From NCBI RefSeq assembly GCF_900015215.1, contig NZ_LN555523.1:1411481-1475480 (forward strand): a stretch of 64,000 nucleotides of DNA. The letters run 5' to 3'. Origin of the DNA: Romboutsia ilealis (GTDB taxonomy: Bacteria > Bacillota > Clostridia > Peptostreptococcales > Peptostreptococcaceae). Made by a program: the position numbers and the translations under genes. The notes beneath the pieces are model-generated. The model had not been told where the DNA came from, ran no database searches, and saw only the letters and a list, made by a program, of their open reading frames with translations. Shown here piece by piece: positions 1-9,296 of the stretch. Every line of letters begins with the position of its first letter. The first letter of the stretch is position 1.

Positions 1-1394
1 TCTTTTTCTAGATAAAAACTAGTTTCACCTGCTTCTTTAGATATTTCTTTTTCTAATTCTTTTGAATCTAAATTACTAACTGCTACTGCTTTTATACCAT
101 CTACTGCTGCTTGATAAATACTTGCTAAAACTAAATAAGTATTTGATAATGGATTTGGAGCTCTTAGCTCAAATCTAGTTGCTAATGGATTATCTATATC
201 TCTTATAAGTCCTATTAATACTGATCTATTTCTTGATGGGACTTCATAAGTTTTACCAAGTGAAGTAACTATACATACCGGTGCTTCAAATCCTGGTACT
301 AATCTATTTAAAGCATCATTTGAATCTGTTACAAATGGATTTAATACTTCATAATTTTTAAGTATTCCCATTAATGCTCCATATCCTATTTCACTCATAA
401 AATCACTATTCATACATTTTGGTGAGAATAAATTCTTAACTGTTCCATCCTTTAATTTTGCACTTATTCCTATATGAGTATGTTCTCCACTTCCAGCTAC
501 TCTATTAAGTGGCTTAGCTTTAAAAGTTACATCAAGACCAAAACTTTTAAATACTTCTTCAACTATATCTCTTATTACTATCTCATTGTCTGCTGTTTGA
601 ATTGCACTTGAATATTTCCAGTCTATTTCTAATTGTTCCATTGCATGATTAGTTTTACCATCTATACTTATTGAACTTGCTATACCGCCAACTTCTTTAT
701 GACCCATTTCAGGTTCTACACCTAACTCTTGAAGTATTATAAGAGTTCTTTCTAGAGCACTTCTTATAGTACCTTGAGTTTTTTTCCAGTACTGCTCTTT
801 TAAGCTTTGAGATACATATAATTTATCTAAATCTGCTTTATCTTCTGGTGTACTTACCCAAAATTCTAGCTCTGTTGCTGATGTTATATTTATCTTTTCT
901 ATATCATCCACACTATTTATATCTATATTATTTAAAAGATTAGGATATTTTTTTAACAAATCAATCAAAGTATTCTCTAAATTATTTGTTGCTCTTTGTA
1001 GTATTCCTCTTGAACATACTTTTTTATCATTGTGTATTAAGAAAGAAGGTATCTTAAGTGTCCCAACAGGTAGGTTAGTTTCATAGTCAGTTAACTCAGT
1101 ATTATAATCAATATACCAATTTACATCTAAATCAGGAAGTAAATTAACTTTAGCATTATTTAATGTTGCAATTTCATGAAGTTCTACACTTGAACCATCT
1201 GTTTGTATTCCTCTATATAAAAAATCATCTATATCTTTTTTAAATAATTCTACAGGTATTTTTTCATCAGTTGCATTTCCACCTAAATCTACCCCCATAA
1301 GTGAAACAAATTTTATTTGTTTATTAGTGTTTAGTATTTGAACTATTTTTGCACTATTGTGATCTTCTTTTTTTATTACTCTTAATAATCCCAT
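1..1394 (-). CDS. Glutamine synthetase (3' end outside window)
   Basis: ATP-dependent ligation of ammonia to glutamate. I translated this by hand from the ATG at 1394, which follows a GGGAGGG ribosome binding site; 464 codons are open to the window edge, so the C-terminus is missing. The N-terminal part contains YRGIQTDGSSVELHEIA, like the beta-grasp region of GS. The catalytic part carries EMGHKEVGG (metal-binding glutamate region), GSGEHTHIGIS (the ATP/metal HxH-like motif) and PSRNRSVLIGL (substrate arginine region). It begins 16 nt after asnB, so the two are probably co-transcribed as an ammonia/glutamine/asparagine module. It is more divergent than ordinary GlnA and may be one of the longer clostridial GS-like proteins; no regulatory site was seen. 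Confidence 0.85.
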   Translation of the reverse strand, partial: MGLLRVIKKEDHNSAKIVQILNTNKQIKFVSLMGVDLGGNATDEKIPVELFKKDIDDFLYRGIQTDGSSVELHEIATLNNAKVNLLPDLDVNWYIDYNTELTDYETNLPVGTLKIPSFLIHNDKKVCSRGILQRATNNLENTLIDLLKKYPNLLNNIDINSVDDIEKINITSATELEFWVSTPEDKADLDKLYVSQSLKEQYWKKTQGTIRSALERTLIILQELGVEPEMGHKEVGGIASSISIDGKTNHAMEQLEIDWKYSSAIQTADNEIVIRDIVEEVFKSFGLDVTFKAKPLNRVAGSGEHTHIGISAKLKDGTVKNLFSPKCMNSDFMSEIGYGALMGILKNYEVLNPFVTDSNDALNRLVPGFEAPVCIVTSLGKTYEVPSRNRSVLIGLIRDIDNPLATRFELRAPNPLSNTYLVLASIYQAAVDGIKAVAVSNLDSKELEKEISKEAGETSFYLEK

Positions 1395-1410
1395 AATAAT
1401 CCCTCCCTAT

Positions 1411-3252
1411 TTATATATCTAGTTTTACATTATATTCATTTAACCAAGTTTCTAACTGAATTAAATAAGCTATTACTTGAGGTCCTGTCATAAGTTGACC
1501 AAACCAAGGTTTAGTAAAGCTTCTACCTTGAGTATTTATCATATTAATAACAGCTTCTTTATCTACTATTTGAAAAAGCTTAGCATTTGGATTTTGAGCT
1601 ATATCATTTAACATTTTACACACTGCTTTAGTGTATATTGGATTGTGAGTTTTTGGATACGGACTTTTCTTTCTATCTATTATTTCATCTGGAAGTAGAG
1701 TTCTCATAGACTCTCTTAAAAGTCCTTTTTCACGACCATGTAATAATTTCATATCTGCAGGTATATTATAAGCATATTCAACTAGTGTTTTATCTGCATA
1801 AGGTACTCTTCCCTCTAAACTATTTGCCATAGTCATTCTATCTTTTCTATTTAATAAAGTTATCATAAACCATTTTAAGTTTAGATAAGTTAACTCTCTC
1901 ATTCTTTCATCTCTTTTGCTTTCGCCTTTTACTTTTGGAACTTTTTTTATACTATCTTGACACATTTGTTTTGCATATTCTTCTATAGGTAAATCCTTTA
2001 AACTTTTCGCTAATATATTTTTTCTATGGTTTAATGAATCTTGCCATGGAAACATTTCTATATTTTCGTAATCTTTAGTATACCAAGGATATCCACCAAA
2101 TACCTCATCCGCACATTCTCCAGATAAAGCAACTGTAGCATGTTTTCTTACTTCTTTAGAAAATAAATAAAGTGATGAATCTATATCTGCCATTAAAGGT
2201 AAATCAGATGCTAATGTAGCTTCTTTTAAATAATTTGCAAGCGTTGTATTATCTAGTATTACATTGTGGTGATTACTTTTAATATAATCAGCCATTTTTA
2301 CAACCCAATAGGCATCACTATTTGGTTGGAATTCATTAGCTTTAAAATATTTTTCATTATCAGTATAATCTATTGAAAATGTATTTAATTTTTCTTTGCC
2401 ATCTCTTTCAAAAGCCTTAGCTGCTATATACGATATAAAACTTGAATCAAGCCCACCAGATAAGAAAGTACAAACTGGTACATCACTAACAAGTTGTCTT
2501 TCGATTGCATCTACTAGTAATTCTCTTAAATGATTTGTAGTTTGCCCTAAATCTTCTGTGTGTTCTTTTGCTTCTAGCTCCCAATACTGTCTTAATTTTA
2601 TTCCATTTTCATTGTATGTTAAACAATATGCAGGAGGTACTTCTTTTATATCTTTAAATATTCCTGATCCTAAGCTTCTTTGAGGACTTATAGCCATCAT
2701 CTCTAAAATACCTTCTTTATCAACAATAGAATCAACATTTGGATGTTTTAATAATGCTTTAATTTCAGATCCAAATATTAATGAATCATCCTTAAATGAA
2801 TAAAATAAAGGTTTAACCCCTAATGGATCCCTTACTAAAAATAATTCTTTTTTATAATCATCCCATATAGCAAATGCATATATACCATCGATTTTATTTA
2901 CACAATCTTGACCATACTCTATATATGAAGTTAAAAGTACTTCTGTATCAGAATATGAGTTAAATGTATACCCTTTATCTAATAAATCACGCCTTACAAC
3001 CTCTGTATTATATAATTCTCCATTATATACTATAGTATATTTTCTATCACCTAAATACTTATCCATAGGCTGAAATCCACCTGTTGGGTCAACTATAGCT
3101 AATCTTCTATGTCCAAGTATTGCATTATCATATACTTTTATTCCATATGAATCTGGACCTCTAAATGCTAGAGTATCTCTCATTTCTTCTACTATATTGT
3201 AATATGGCTTTATGTCTTTTTTAAGATTAGCCCATCCAACTATTCCACACAT
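1411..3252 (-). CDS. asnB: Asparagine synthase (glutamine-hydrolysing)
   Basis: Converts aspartate, glutamine and ATP to asparagine. The start at 3252 is chosen because it puts Cys2 at the N-terminus (MCGIVGW), as required for a class II glutaminase nucleophile, and because AAAGGAG lies 9 nt upstream; a longer reading from 3285 would bury that cysteine. The glutaminase domain (about 1-200) shows RGPDSYG, GHRRLAI and YNGELYN. The synthetase domain carries the PP-loop SGGLDSS and the downstream SGECADEVFGGYPWY motif. The 613-residue length is normal for the family. It is the first gene of a probable two-gene operon with the glutamine synthetase; a strong terminator separates it from the gene upstream. 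Confidence 0.95.
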   Translation of the reverse strand: MCGIVGWANLKKDIKPYYNIVEEMRDTLAFRGPDSYGIKVYDNAILGHRRLAIVDPTGGFQPMDKYLGDRKYTIVYNGELYNTEVVRRDLLDKGYTFNSYSDTEVLLTSYIEYGQDCVNKIDGIYAFAIWDDYKKELFLVRDPLGVKPLFYSFKDDSLIFGSEIKALLKHPNVDSIVDKEGILEMMAISPQRSLGSGIFKDIKEVPPAYCLTYNENGIKLRQYWELEAKEHTEDLGQTTNHLRELLVDAIERQLVSDVPVCTFLSGGLDSSFISYIAAKAFERDGKEKLNTFSIDYTDNEKYFKANEFQPNSDAYWVVKMADYIKSNHHNVILDNTTLANYLKEATLASDLPLMADIDSSLYLFSKEVRKHATVALSGECADEVFGGYPWYTKDYENIEMFPWQDSLNHRKNILAKSLKDLPIEEYAKQMCQDSIKKVPKVKGESKRDERMRELTYLNLKWFMITLLNRKDRMTMANSLEGRVPYADKTLVEYAYNIPADMKLLHGREKGLLRESMRTLLPDEIIDRKKSPYPKTHNPIYTKAVCKMLNDIAQNPNAKLFQIVDKEAVINMINTQGRSFTKPWFGQLMTGPQVIAYLIQLETWLNEYNVKLDI

Positions 3253-3383
3253 ATATTCCACTCCTTTATTGATATATGCTATCATATGTTATCTAAAATA
3301 ATAAAGTGTATACATTAGCCATAAAAATAAAAAAATATATATAGTAAAATTAATTTTATTAAGTTTTTTTTATAAAAAATAAA

Positions 3384-3411
3384 AAAAGATGAAGTTTTTT
3401 CTTCATCTTTT
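3384..3411 (-). terminator. Rho-independent terminator
   Basis: An 11-bp perfect stem (3384-3394 with 3401-3411) and 6-nt loop lie directly downstream of the 115-residue membrane protein gene, with a long U-tract on the minus strand. Confidence 0.8.
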
Positions 3412-3416
3412 ATCAA

Positions 3417-3764
3417 TTACTTTATAAAATTAATTACAAATGCATAATCATAGTCTTTATATTGTCCATACTTTATCATACCAAGTACTGCTAATACAAA
3501 GTATGCTATTGAAACTATTGGAGTTAAAATCGCTCCTATTAATACAAATATTGATAATCCTGCTATTATTTCATATATTACAAAAGATATATGAAAATTT
3601 AATAGCTTTCTGCCATTTTCTCTTATATAGTCAGATTCTTTACTTAAATCCTTCCATACAAAGTATGATACTATAAATCCAACTAAGTTAAAAACAAGTA
3701 TAGATCCAGCCATTATTAACATTATCAGGTTTTCTCTTGACATAGAATTTCGGTAGTTATCCAT
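3417..3764 (-). CDS. Small DUF4870/TIC20-like membrane protein
   Basis: A 115-residue protein with three likely membrane segments (about 14-36, 53-75 and 77-95) and a short acidic/aromatic tail. The pattern of a hydrophobic helix, a conserved RENGRKLLNFHISFVIYEI-like amphipathic stretch, then two closely spaced helices is typical of the DUF4870 family, whose function is unknown. A GGAGG-type site precedes the ATG. It stands alone between its own terminator and degenerate sequence upstream, so context gives no role. Confidence 0.7.
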   Translation of the reverse strand: MDNYRNSMSRENLIMLIMAGSILVFNLVGFIVSYFVWKDLSKESDYIRENGRKLLNFHISFVIYEIIAGLSIFVLIGAILTPIVSIAYFVLAVLGMIKYGQYKDYDYAFVINFIK

Positions 3765-3908
3765 CTAAATTCCTCCAGTTAAAATTCATATAAATATAAT
3801 ACAAATTTGCATTACATGTTATTATATTATATTTGTATAAATAATGCTACAGAATTAATAAGAAAGAAATGATATAAAACTTCATCTCTTTTATTTATAT
3901 TAACGAGG

Positions 3909-4040
3909 TTAATTGTTATTATAATTTTCTATTATATTTTTCACCTTAGGTACTACATGACTTCCTGCTGTTTTACCATTTAAATCTTCTATAATCATTG
4001 ATATAGGTATTTGAATTTTTACTTAAAAATTTTCCAATTA
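3909..4040 (-). pseudogene. Possible penicillin-binding protein C-terminal remnant
   Basis: The minus strand reads IPISMIIEDLNGKTAGS followed by HVVPKVKNIIENYNNN and a stop at 3909. This resembles the last strand and helix of a transpeptidase domain (IAISVVIE...GG...AAPI.K.II..Y). A frame change just upstream would add a W-F pair as in PBPs. No start or upstream domain survives. The assignment rests on pattern memory over about 35 residues and could be wrong; the 3765-4193 interval otherwise holds nothing I recognise. Confidence 0.3.
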
Positions 4041-4193
4041 TTATCCCATTCCAATATTTTATTCTAACTATTAGACTCTAAAGTTTCATAAAAGGTTTTA
4101 AATATTTTTATTTTTTTATTGTAATGTTTTTATATAAAATATTTTACAATAAATACCAATATTTATATAATGATTATGAATTTCTTTAAACAA

Positions 4194-4240
4194 AAAAAGA
4201 ACTAAGTTTCACTGATAAATAGTTAAACTTAGTTCTTTTT
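4194..4240 (-). terminator. Rho-independent terminator
   Basis: A 16-bp perfect stem (4194-4209 with 4225-4240) with a 15-nt loop sits about 80 nt beyond the symporter stop codon, with U-tracts on both strands. Confidence 0.75.
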
Positions 4241-4319
4241 ATTTATTATTGTACTTTTGCTAGTTCTTCAACTACAGTATTATTTTGATTGCTTTTTTAT
4301 ACTTAATAGTTATTGATAA

Positions 4320-5681
4320 TTAAGCAGATTTAACTTCTTCGTTTATATCTTTAACTTCACCATTTTTAATAGCTTTGTTAGCTTGGTAAGCAAATACGCT
4401 TAATGCTATTAAGTTTATACCTGAACATACGAATAATAATAAGTCAACTGCTTCAAATACAACGTTAGCTCCAAATATAGCTAATGTTCCTGCTGATATT
4501 ATTAAAGTCATGTATATTACTATGTTCTTGTTTACAGCATTGCTTTTGAATAGTTTTCTTAAGTAGTAGTATGAACCTAATATAGTAGTCATAGCTGATA
4601 AAACTGTGAATAATGCCATAACTGCTAATCCAAATGTTCCAGTAACACTAGATGCTGTGTTAAAGAATGAAGATAATCTATAAACAGCGTCATTTGGAGC
4701 ACCGTAATTTATTATACCAGCGTCTATTCCGTAACTAGCTATGTAAGAAGTTATGAATATAGCTATGAATAAAGTCATTATACTTGGTATTAATGATATA
4801 GTACCAGCTTCTCTTGGTTCAGAATCAGATTGTTGAGCAGACATCGCTAAACATCCTAATCCACTTTCTACTGTTTGTAATACTTTTTGCATACCTAAAA
4901 CAAATCCTATAGGTATACCCATACCAGCATTAACAGGATTCATCATACCTTTTAATAATCCAGAGAAGTATACTGGTATATGGTTTGCAGTTTTTACTAT
5001 AAATATAGTAGCGAATATTAAGTAAGCAGCTAAAGCTGTTCCTATCATGTAAGTCATAGCGTTCATGAATATATCATCTTTCTTAGATAATACAACAAGA
5101 GCAACTATTAATACTACAGGTATTACTATAAACATGTATCTTTGAACTAATGAAAGTTCAACACCCATAAATTGAGAAGCTACTATTGTAAATACAGAAT
5201 CTATTCCACTGAATTGGAATCCACCAAATCCGAAAACAACTAATGCAACTATTGATATTGCATAGAAGAATCCTAATTTTGGACTTATTAATTTAGAGAT
5301 ATACTCTCTTGGTCCTTGCTTCATTATTTTTGAGTTTACTGTTTCGCAGTAAGATACAGGTATCATTACTAAAGCACCTATCATAGCCCAAGCAACGATA
5401 GCTTCTATATTGTGTTGTCCTGCTCCATATAATTTTGAGATTGCGCCAAGCACACCTACGATAGCTCCTGTTCCAACCATAGCTCCTAGAGATATAGATG
5501 CAGGTCCTATCATATTTTTAAATTTCATTTTTGATGGTTTAGTCATTTTAGGGTGTATCTTAGTGATACTTGTAAAAGCCATATAAGCACCTAAAACTAA
5601 CATAAACGGTACGAACACAGGCCATATAACTTCTGAAACTTTAGTTATCATGTGTTCTAATTGTGTTAAGAAATTAGCCAT
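4320..5681 (-). CDS. AGCS-family sodium:amino-acid (alanine/glycine) symporter
   Basis: A 453-residue integral membrane protein with about ten hydrophobic segments. Family-like features are the early MIGPASISLGAMVGTGAIVG block, which resembles the glycine-rich Na+-binding region of alanine/glycine:cation symporters, and the central SGLGCLAMSAQQSDSEPREAG loop. Substrate specificity cannot be read. The start at 5681 (MANFLTQLEH) follows GAGGGGG by 6 nt; an in-frame ATG at 5696 lacks a site. It is monocistronic, ending in its own terminator. Just past the stop there is a short, frameshifted echo of its own C-terminus (4246-4295). Confidence 0.75.
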   Translation of the reverse strand: MANFLTQLEHMITKVSEVIWPVFVPFMLVLGAYMAFTSITKIHPKMTKPSKMKFKNMIGPASISLGAMVGTGAIVGVLGAISKLYGAGQHNIEAIVAWAMIGALVMIPVSYCETVNSKIMKQGPREYISKLISPKLGFFYAISIVALVVFGFGGFQFSGIDSVFTIVASQFMGVELSLVQRYMFIVIPVVLIVALVVLSKKDDIFMNAMTYMIGTALAAYLIFATIFIVKTANHIPVYFSGLLKGMMNPVNAGMGIPIGFVLGMQKVLQTVESGLGCLAMSAQQSDSEPREAGTISLIPSIMTLFIAIFITSYIASYGIDAGIINYGAPNDAVYRLSSFFNTASSVTGTFGLAVMALFTVLSAMTTILGSYYYLRKLFKSNAVNKNIVIYMTLIISAGTLAIFGANVVFEAVDLLLFVCSGINLIALSVFAYQANKAIKNGEVKDINEEVKSA

Positions 5682-5908
5682 CAAATTCCCCCTCACTAAT
5701 ATATATTGTTAAAAATTCACTTGAAAATTATTTTAACAAGTTTTCCTTCAATTGTCAAATAATATATTCATTTGTCATTTTTTGTTAAAATTTATTTCAC
5801 TTAAGAGACTACTAAGAACTTATTTAATAAATTTTCCTTTTATCTATTATAGTAAATGAACTTAATAATAAAGGTATAAAAACTATTGAATAAGTTAGCT
5901 AATATAAT

Positions 5909-6207
5909 ATGAGTTATGATATAAAGTTTAAACAAAGAGCAGTAGAATATCAAAGAGAAGGCCATACTTACAAAGAAACTTGTAAATTAAATATCTAAAA
6001 CAACACTAACTAGATGGATAAATAAAGAAAATGAAAGTAAATTAGGAGAAATAGAAATACATGTTAGAAAATCAAAAAAGATTTATCCAGAAAAGTCAAT
6101 TAAATATATAGAAGAACATCCAGATGCATACTTAGTTGAGATTGCAGATAAGTTTAATTGTAGTGAGTGTGCAATAAGAAAATCATTAAAGAAATTAAAT
6201 GAAATGT
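5909..6207 (+). pseudogene. IS630-type transposase N-terminal remnant, frameshifted
   Basis: From ATG 5909 the frame reads MSYDIKFKQRAVEYQREGHT and then YKETCKLNI before a stop. Shifting by one base restores SKTTLTRWINKENESKLGEI and continues to a second helix-turn-helix (AYLVEIADKFNCSECAIRKS). This is the paired-HTH N-terminus of IS630/Tc1-type transposases. The DDE catalytic domain is absent: the frame runs straight into a copy of the GC-rich dispersed repeat at 6201. It is clearly inactive. Confidence 0.75.
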
Positions 6208-6243
6208 TTCTTCGGCACGTCGCTCGCTCGAAGCGAATTTTTA
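6201..6243 (-). repeat. Dispersed GC-rich repeat, truncated copy
   Basis: On the minus strand this reads AAAAATTCGCTTCGAGCGAG then CGACGTGCCGAAGAAACATT, matching the first 45 bp of the repeats at 23868, 25634, 29217 and 61951. It is fused to the end of the IS630 remnant. Confidence 0.7.
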
Positions 6244-6258
6244 CTATATTAACAACGT

Positions 6259-6289
6259 AAAAAACTACTCATAATTGAGTAGTTTTTTT
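6259..6289 (-). terminator. Rho-independent terminator of the sucrose operon
   Basis: A 12-bp perfect stem (6259-6270 with 6277-6288) and 6-nt loop are flanked by A/U runs, about 80 nt past the fructokinase stop. Confidence 0.75.
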
Positions 6290-6367
6290 CATTTACTTAT
6301 ATATGTTTTAATCATTTTTATTTACAAAAAGAAATGAAGTTTTATTTTATTCATTTTTATAATAATA

Positions 6368-7339
6368 CTACCTATTTTTAATGTATTCTTGAATTTCTTC
6401 TAAGTTTGCATATGAGGCTATAGCACCTTTTTTAGTTGTACTATATGCAGCATAATGATTAGCAAATAATAAATAATCTCTTATAGTATCACAACTTAAC
6501 TTATCTATACATTCAAGATCAACTTCATTTTCTAATAACTTAAATAAAAATGCTCCAATAAATGAGTCTCCTGCGCCTGTTGTATCAATAACTTCAACTA
6601 TATTACCATCTATTCTAACTACTTTATCTTTTGTATGTATTTCTGCTCCATCTTTGCCTTTTGTAAAAATAACCATTTTTACACTTCCATTAAATAGTAC
6701 TTCTTTAGCATCTTCAATATTATTAAATCCTGTTATAAAATCTAATTCTTCATCTGATATTTTAACTATATGTGCAAAAGGTAAAAATTCAAGTATCGCT
6801 TTTCTACATTCATCTTCACTATTCCATAATGGTAATCTTACATTTGGGTCAAAACTTATAATGCTATTATTATCTATAGCACAATTTATTGCTTTTTTAT
6901 GCGCTTGTTTCATCGGACAATCTATTAAATCTACAGAACAAAAATGTAAGCTATGACAATCATTAAACCACTCTTTATTTATTTCACTTTCATTTAACAA
7001 CATATCCGCACTTGGATTTCTATAAAATGAAAAATCTCTATTTCCATCTTCTTTTAAAGAAACAAATGCAAGTCCAGTATTTGCTTTATTTGTCCTTAAT
7101 ACATAACTTGTATCAACATTAACTTTATTAAGTTCATCTATAATATAATCTCCAAATGCATCTTCACCTAGTTGTGAAATAAAATTAGATTTCCCTCCTA
7201 ATTTACTAACTACTGCAGCCACATTAGCAGGTGCACCTCCTGCTACTCTTTCAAATCCAACTACTTCTTTTAAACTACAGCCCTTTTTATTGGGTATAAA
7301 GTCAATTAATGCTTCTCCTATAGTTATTATTTTTTTCAT
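6368..7339 (-). CDS. scrK: Fructokinase, PfkB family
   Basis: A 323-residue ribokinase-fold sugar kinase that would phosphorylate the fructose released by sucrose-6-phosphate hydrolase. Seen: N-terminal GEALIDFIPNKKG, the GGAPANVAAVVSKLGG substrate-binding block (residues about 34-49) and the C-terminal anion-hole/catalytic motif DTTGAGDSFIGAF with the catalytic Asp. GGAGGG lies 6 nt before the ATG. It is the last gene of the scrA-scrB-RDD-scrK run and is followed by a terminator. The motifs also fit other PfkB kinases; the operon makes fructose the likely substrate. Confidence 0.88.
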   Translation of the reverse strand: MKKIITIGEALIDFIPNKKGCSLKEVVGFERVAGGAPANVAAVVSKLGGKSNFISQLGEDAFGDYIIDELNKVNVDTSYVLRTNKANTGLAFVSLKEDGNRDFSFYRNPSADMLLNESEINKEWFNDCHSLHFCSVDLIDCPMKQAHKKAINCAIDNNSIISFDPNVRLPLWNSEDECRKAILEFLPFAHIVKISDEELDFITGFNNIEDAKEVLFNGSVKMVIFTKGKDGAEIHTKDKVVRIDGNIVEVIDTTGAGDSFIGAFLFKLLENEVDLECIDKLSCDTIRDYLLFANHYAAYSTTKKGAIASYANLEEIQEYIKNR

Positions 7340-7384
7340 AATTCCCTCCGTTAATATCCCTATATTACAATATTTATTTCATTA

Positions 7385-7780
7385 TTATACATTTATTACT
7401 TTTGTTCTTGCAATTATATCATGTAAGGCCTTACCATCTTCTCTCTTGCTCATAATATAATTTGAAACTAATACTAAAATAATACCGATAAAAGGTATAG
7501 TATAAATTACTTTACATAATTCTCTTACAATAATATGTACTAAACTTGGATTGTTGTAGTTATCTGTAACTATTTTCATTCCCATCATATATTTACCAAA
7601 ATGATATCCTTTAAATATAACTGGTACTAGTATTAAATATATTGTAAATATTAAACTCCCAATCCTTAAGGCAAATGTCGAGTCTTTTCCTATATTTATA
7701 AAAATCCCTACTATCAATGCATAAATACCGACATTATCTATTAATAATGCCAATATTCTTGATGATATTTTAGTTTTCAA
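7385..7780 (-). CDS. RDD-family membrane protein
   Basis: A small integral membrane protein with three hydrophobic segments. The RDD signature appears as SSRILALLIDN near the N-terminus (Arg and Asp of the R-D-D pattern), followed by a FGKYMMGMKIV motif. I prefer the TTG at 7780 as start: GGAGG lies 9 nt upstream, inside the end of scrB, giving an 11-bp overlap and the usual KTKISSRI N-terminus. An ATG at 7801 is in frame but has only a weak site. Inserted between scrB and scrK, it may act with the sucrose system, but no function is established for the family. Confidence 0.75.
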   Translation of the reverse strand: MKTKISSRILALLIDNVGIYALIVGIFINIGKDSTFALRIGSLIFTIYLILVPVIFKGYHFGKYMMGMKIVTDNYNNPSLVHIIVRELCKVIYTIPFIGIILVLVSNYIMSKREDGKALHDIIARTKVINV

Positions 7781-9218
7781 TTTTATAGGCCTCCATTTCA
7801 TAAATACAAATGCTACCTTTTAAATTTTCTCCACTAAGCTTTATTCCTACATTATCTTTAGTTGGATAGAATCTAGTAGTAAATACTTCTTCTCCATTAT
7901 TAATAAATATTTCAAGAGATGATGTATCACACAGTACTCTAAAGTTGTTTAATTTATCTAAGCTAACACTTCTGTTAGTTCTTCCATAACCTCCCTGTGT
8001 AAAAGATAATGTAAATAATTGCTGTTCTCTATCATAACTTAAATTTACACAATTTTTTATAGTACTTTCAAGTTTATCACATTTTTCTAAATTAACAATC
8101 ATATCAAATGTATCGTATGCATCTTCATTTATATTTGAATTTATTTCAATATATTTTTTATCTTTTCTCAGCATATTAATTTCCTCTACTGGATTTTGTA
8201 TTAACTTATTATTTTTAATTTTTAGTTCTCTTGGTATAGTTAATGCATGCTGCCAACCATAATCTGTAGTTGGATTAGAATATAAATCCTCTATATCTGG
8301 AAGTCCCATCCATCCTATTAATATTCTTCTTCCTTTTGAATCTTCAAATGTTTGAGGGGCATAAAAGTCAAATCCTCTATCTAATTCTTCAAAATCCCTT
8401 AATTTATAATTATTAGTTTTATAATCTCCATCTACTATGTAGTATCCACTTTGATAAATATTATTATATTTTATACCTTCAGCATCTATTCCTTGTGGAG
8501 ATATTAATAATATATTTTTTCCATCTACATTAAATAGATCTGGACATTCCCACATATAACCAAACTTACTTTCACTTTTTATAATATTTATTATATTCCA
8601 GTTTATCATATCATCGCTTTCAAATAATAATACTTGACCTATATCATCTTTGTCTCTAGCGCCTTGTACCATATAGAATTTATTATTTTCCATCCAAACT
8701 TTTGGATCTCTAACATGACAAGTCATATTTTTCGGGTAATCATCATTAGTCATTATTAATTTCTTATTTGTAAAAGTTTTTCCATCTTCACTTACTAAAA
8801 GCACTGTATTATGTCCTCTTCCAGATGAAATATAATCATGCTTTCCTAAATGTTTTACATTCCCAGTATAAAATATATTCATTTTTCCATTATGTACTAT
8901 AGTTGAACCTGAATATGCTCCATGACAATCAAAAGGCTGGTCTGCAAATACTTCTGCGCCATTATTTTTATAGTTAATAAAATCTTTGCTAGTATAATGC
9001 CCCCAAAACTTTATTCCTCCATTAGCATCAAATGGAGAGTATTGATAAAAGATATGATATTCACCATTAAATTCACAAAGTCCATTTGGATCATTTAACC
9101 ATCCAACTGGTGGCATTAAGTGAAACTTTAATCTCCAATAGTCTTTATTAACTCTTTCTTTTTCATTTTTTTCTATACAGTTTACTAATTTTTTTATATC
9201 TCTATTTAAAGCGTTCAT
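7770..9218 (-). CDS. scrB: Sucrose-6-phosphate hydrolase (GH32)
   Basis: Cytoplasmic invertase that splits sucrose-6-phosphate, the product of the PTS transporter, into glucose-6-phosphate and fructose. GH32 motifs in order: WLNDPNG with the nucleophile Asp (about residue 39), HYTSKDFINY, RDPKVW (transition-state Asp) and ECPDLF with the acid/base Glu. A C-terminal beta-sandwich follows. No signal peptide. The start at 9218 follows GGAGG by 7 nt; the ATG at 9230 is not preceded by a site. Length of 482 residues is typical. Translationally overlapped by the RDD gene. Confidence 0.93.
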   Translation of the reverse strand: MNALNRDIKKLVNCIEKNEKERVNKDYWRLKFHLMPPVGWLNDPNGLCEFNGEYHIFYQYSPFDANGGIKFWGHYTSKDFINYKNNGAEVFADQPFDCHGAYSGSTIVHNGKMNIFYTGNVKHLGKHDYISSGRGHNTVLLVSEDGKTFTNKKLIMTNDDYPKNMTCHVRDPKVWMENNKFYMVQGARDKDDIGQVLLFESDDMINWNIINIIKSESKFGYMWECPDLFNVDGKNILLISPQGIDAEGIKYNNIYQSGYYIVDGDYKTNNYKLRDFEELDRGFDFYAPQTFEDSKGRRILIGWMGLPDIEDLYSNPTTDYGWQHALTIPRELKIKNNKLIQNPVEEINMLRKDKKYIEINSNINEDAYDTFDMIVNLEKCDKLESTIKNCVNLSYDREQQLFTLSFTQGGYGRTNRSVSLDKLNNFRVLCDTSSLEIFINNGEEVFTTRFYPTKDNVGIKLSGENLKGSICIYEMEAYKIEN

Positions 9219-9296
9219 TATTTCCTCCAATCATTATCTATAGCAATATTTTATATATAATAAGGTGACAATATAATTTGCCACCTTATTGTAAAA

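Noticed and set aside
3253..3383. T-box or glutamine riboswitch upstream of asnB
   Set aside because: The 130-nt gap is AT-rich and lacks the T-box TGGNACC-type motif or any conserved aptamer block.
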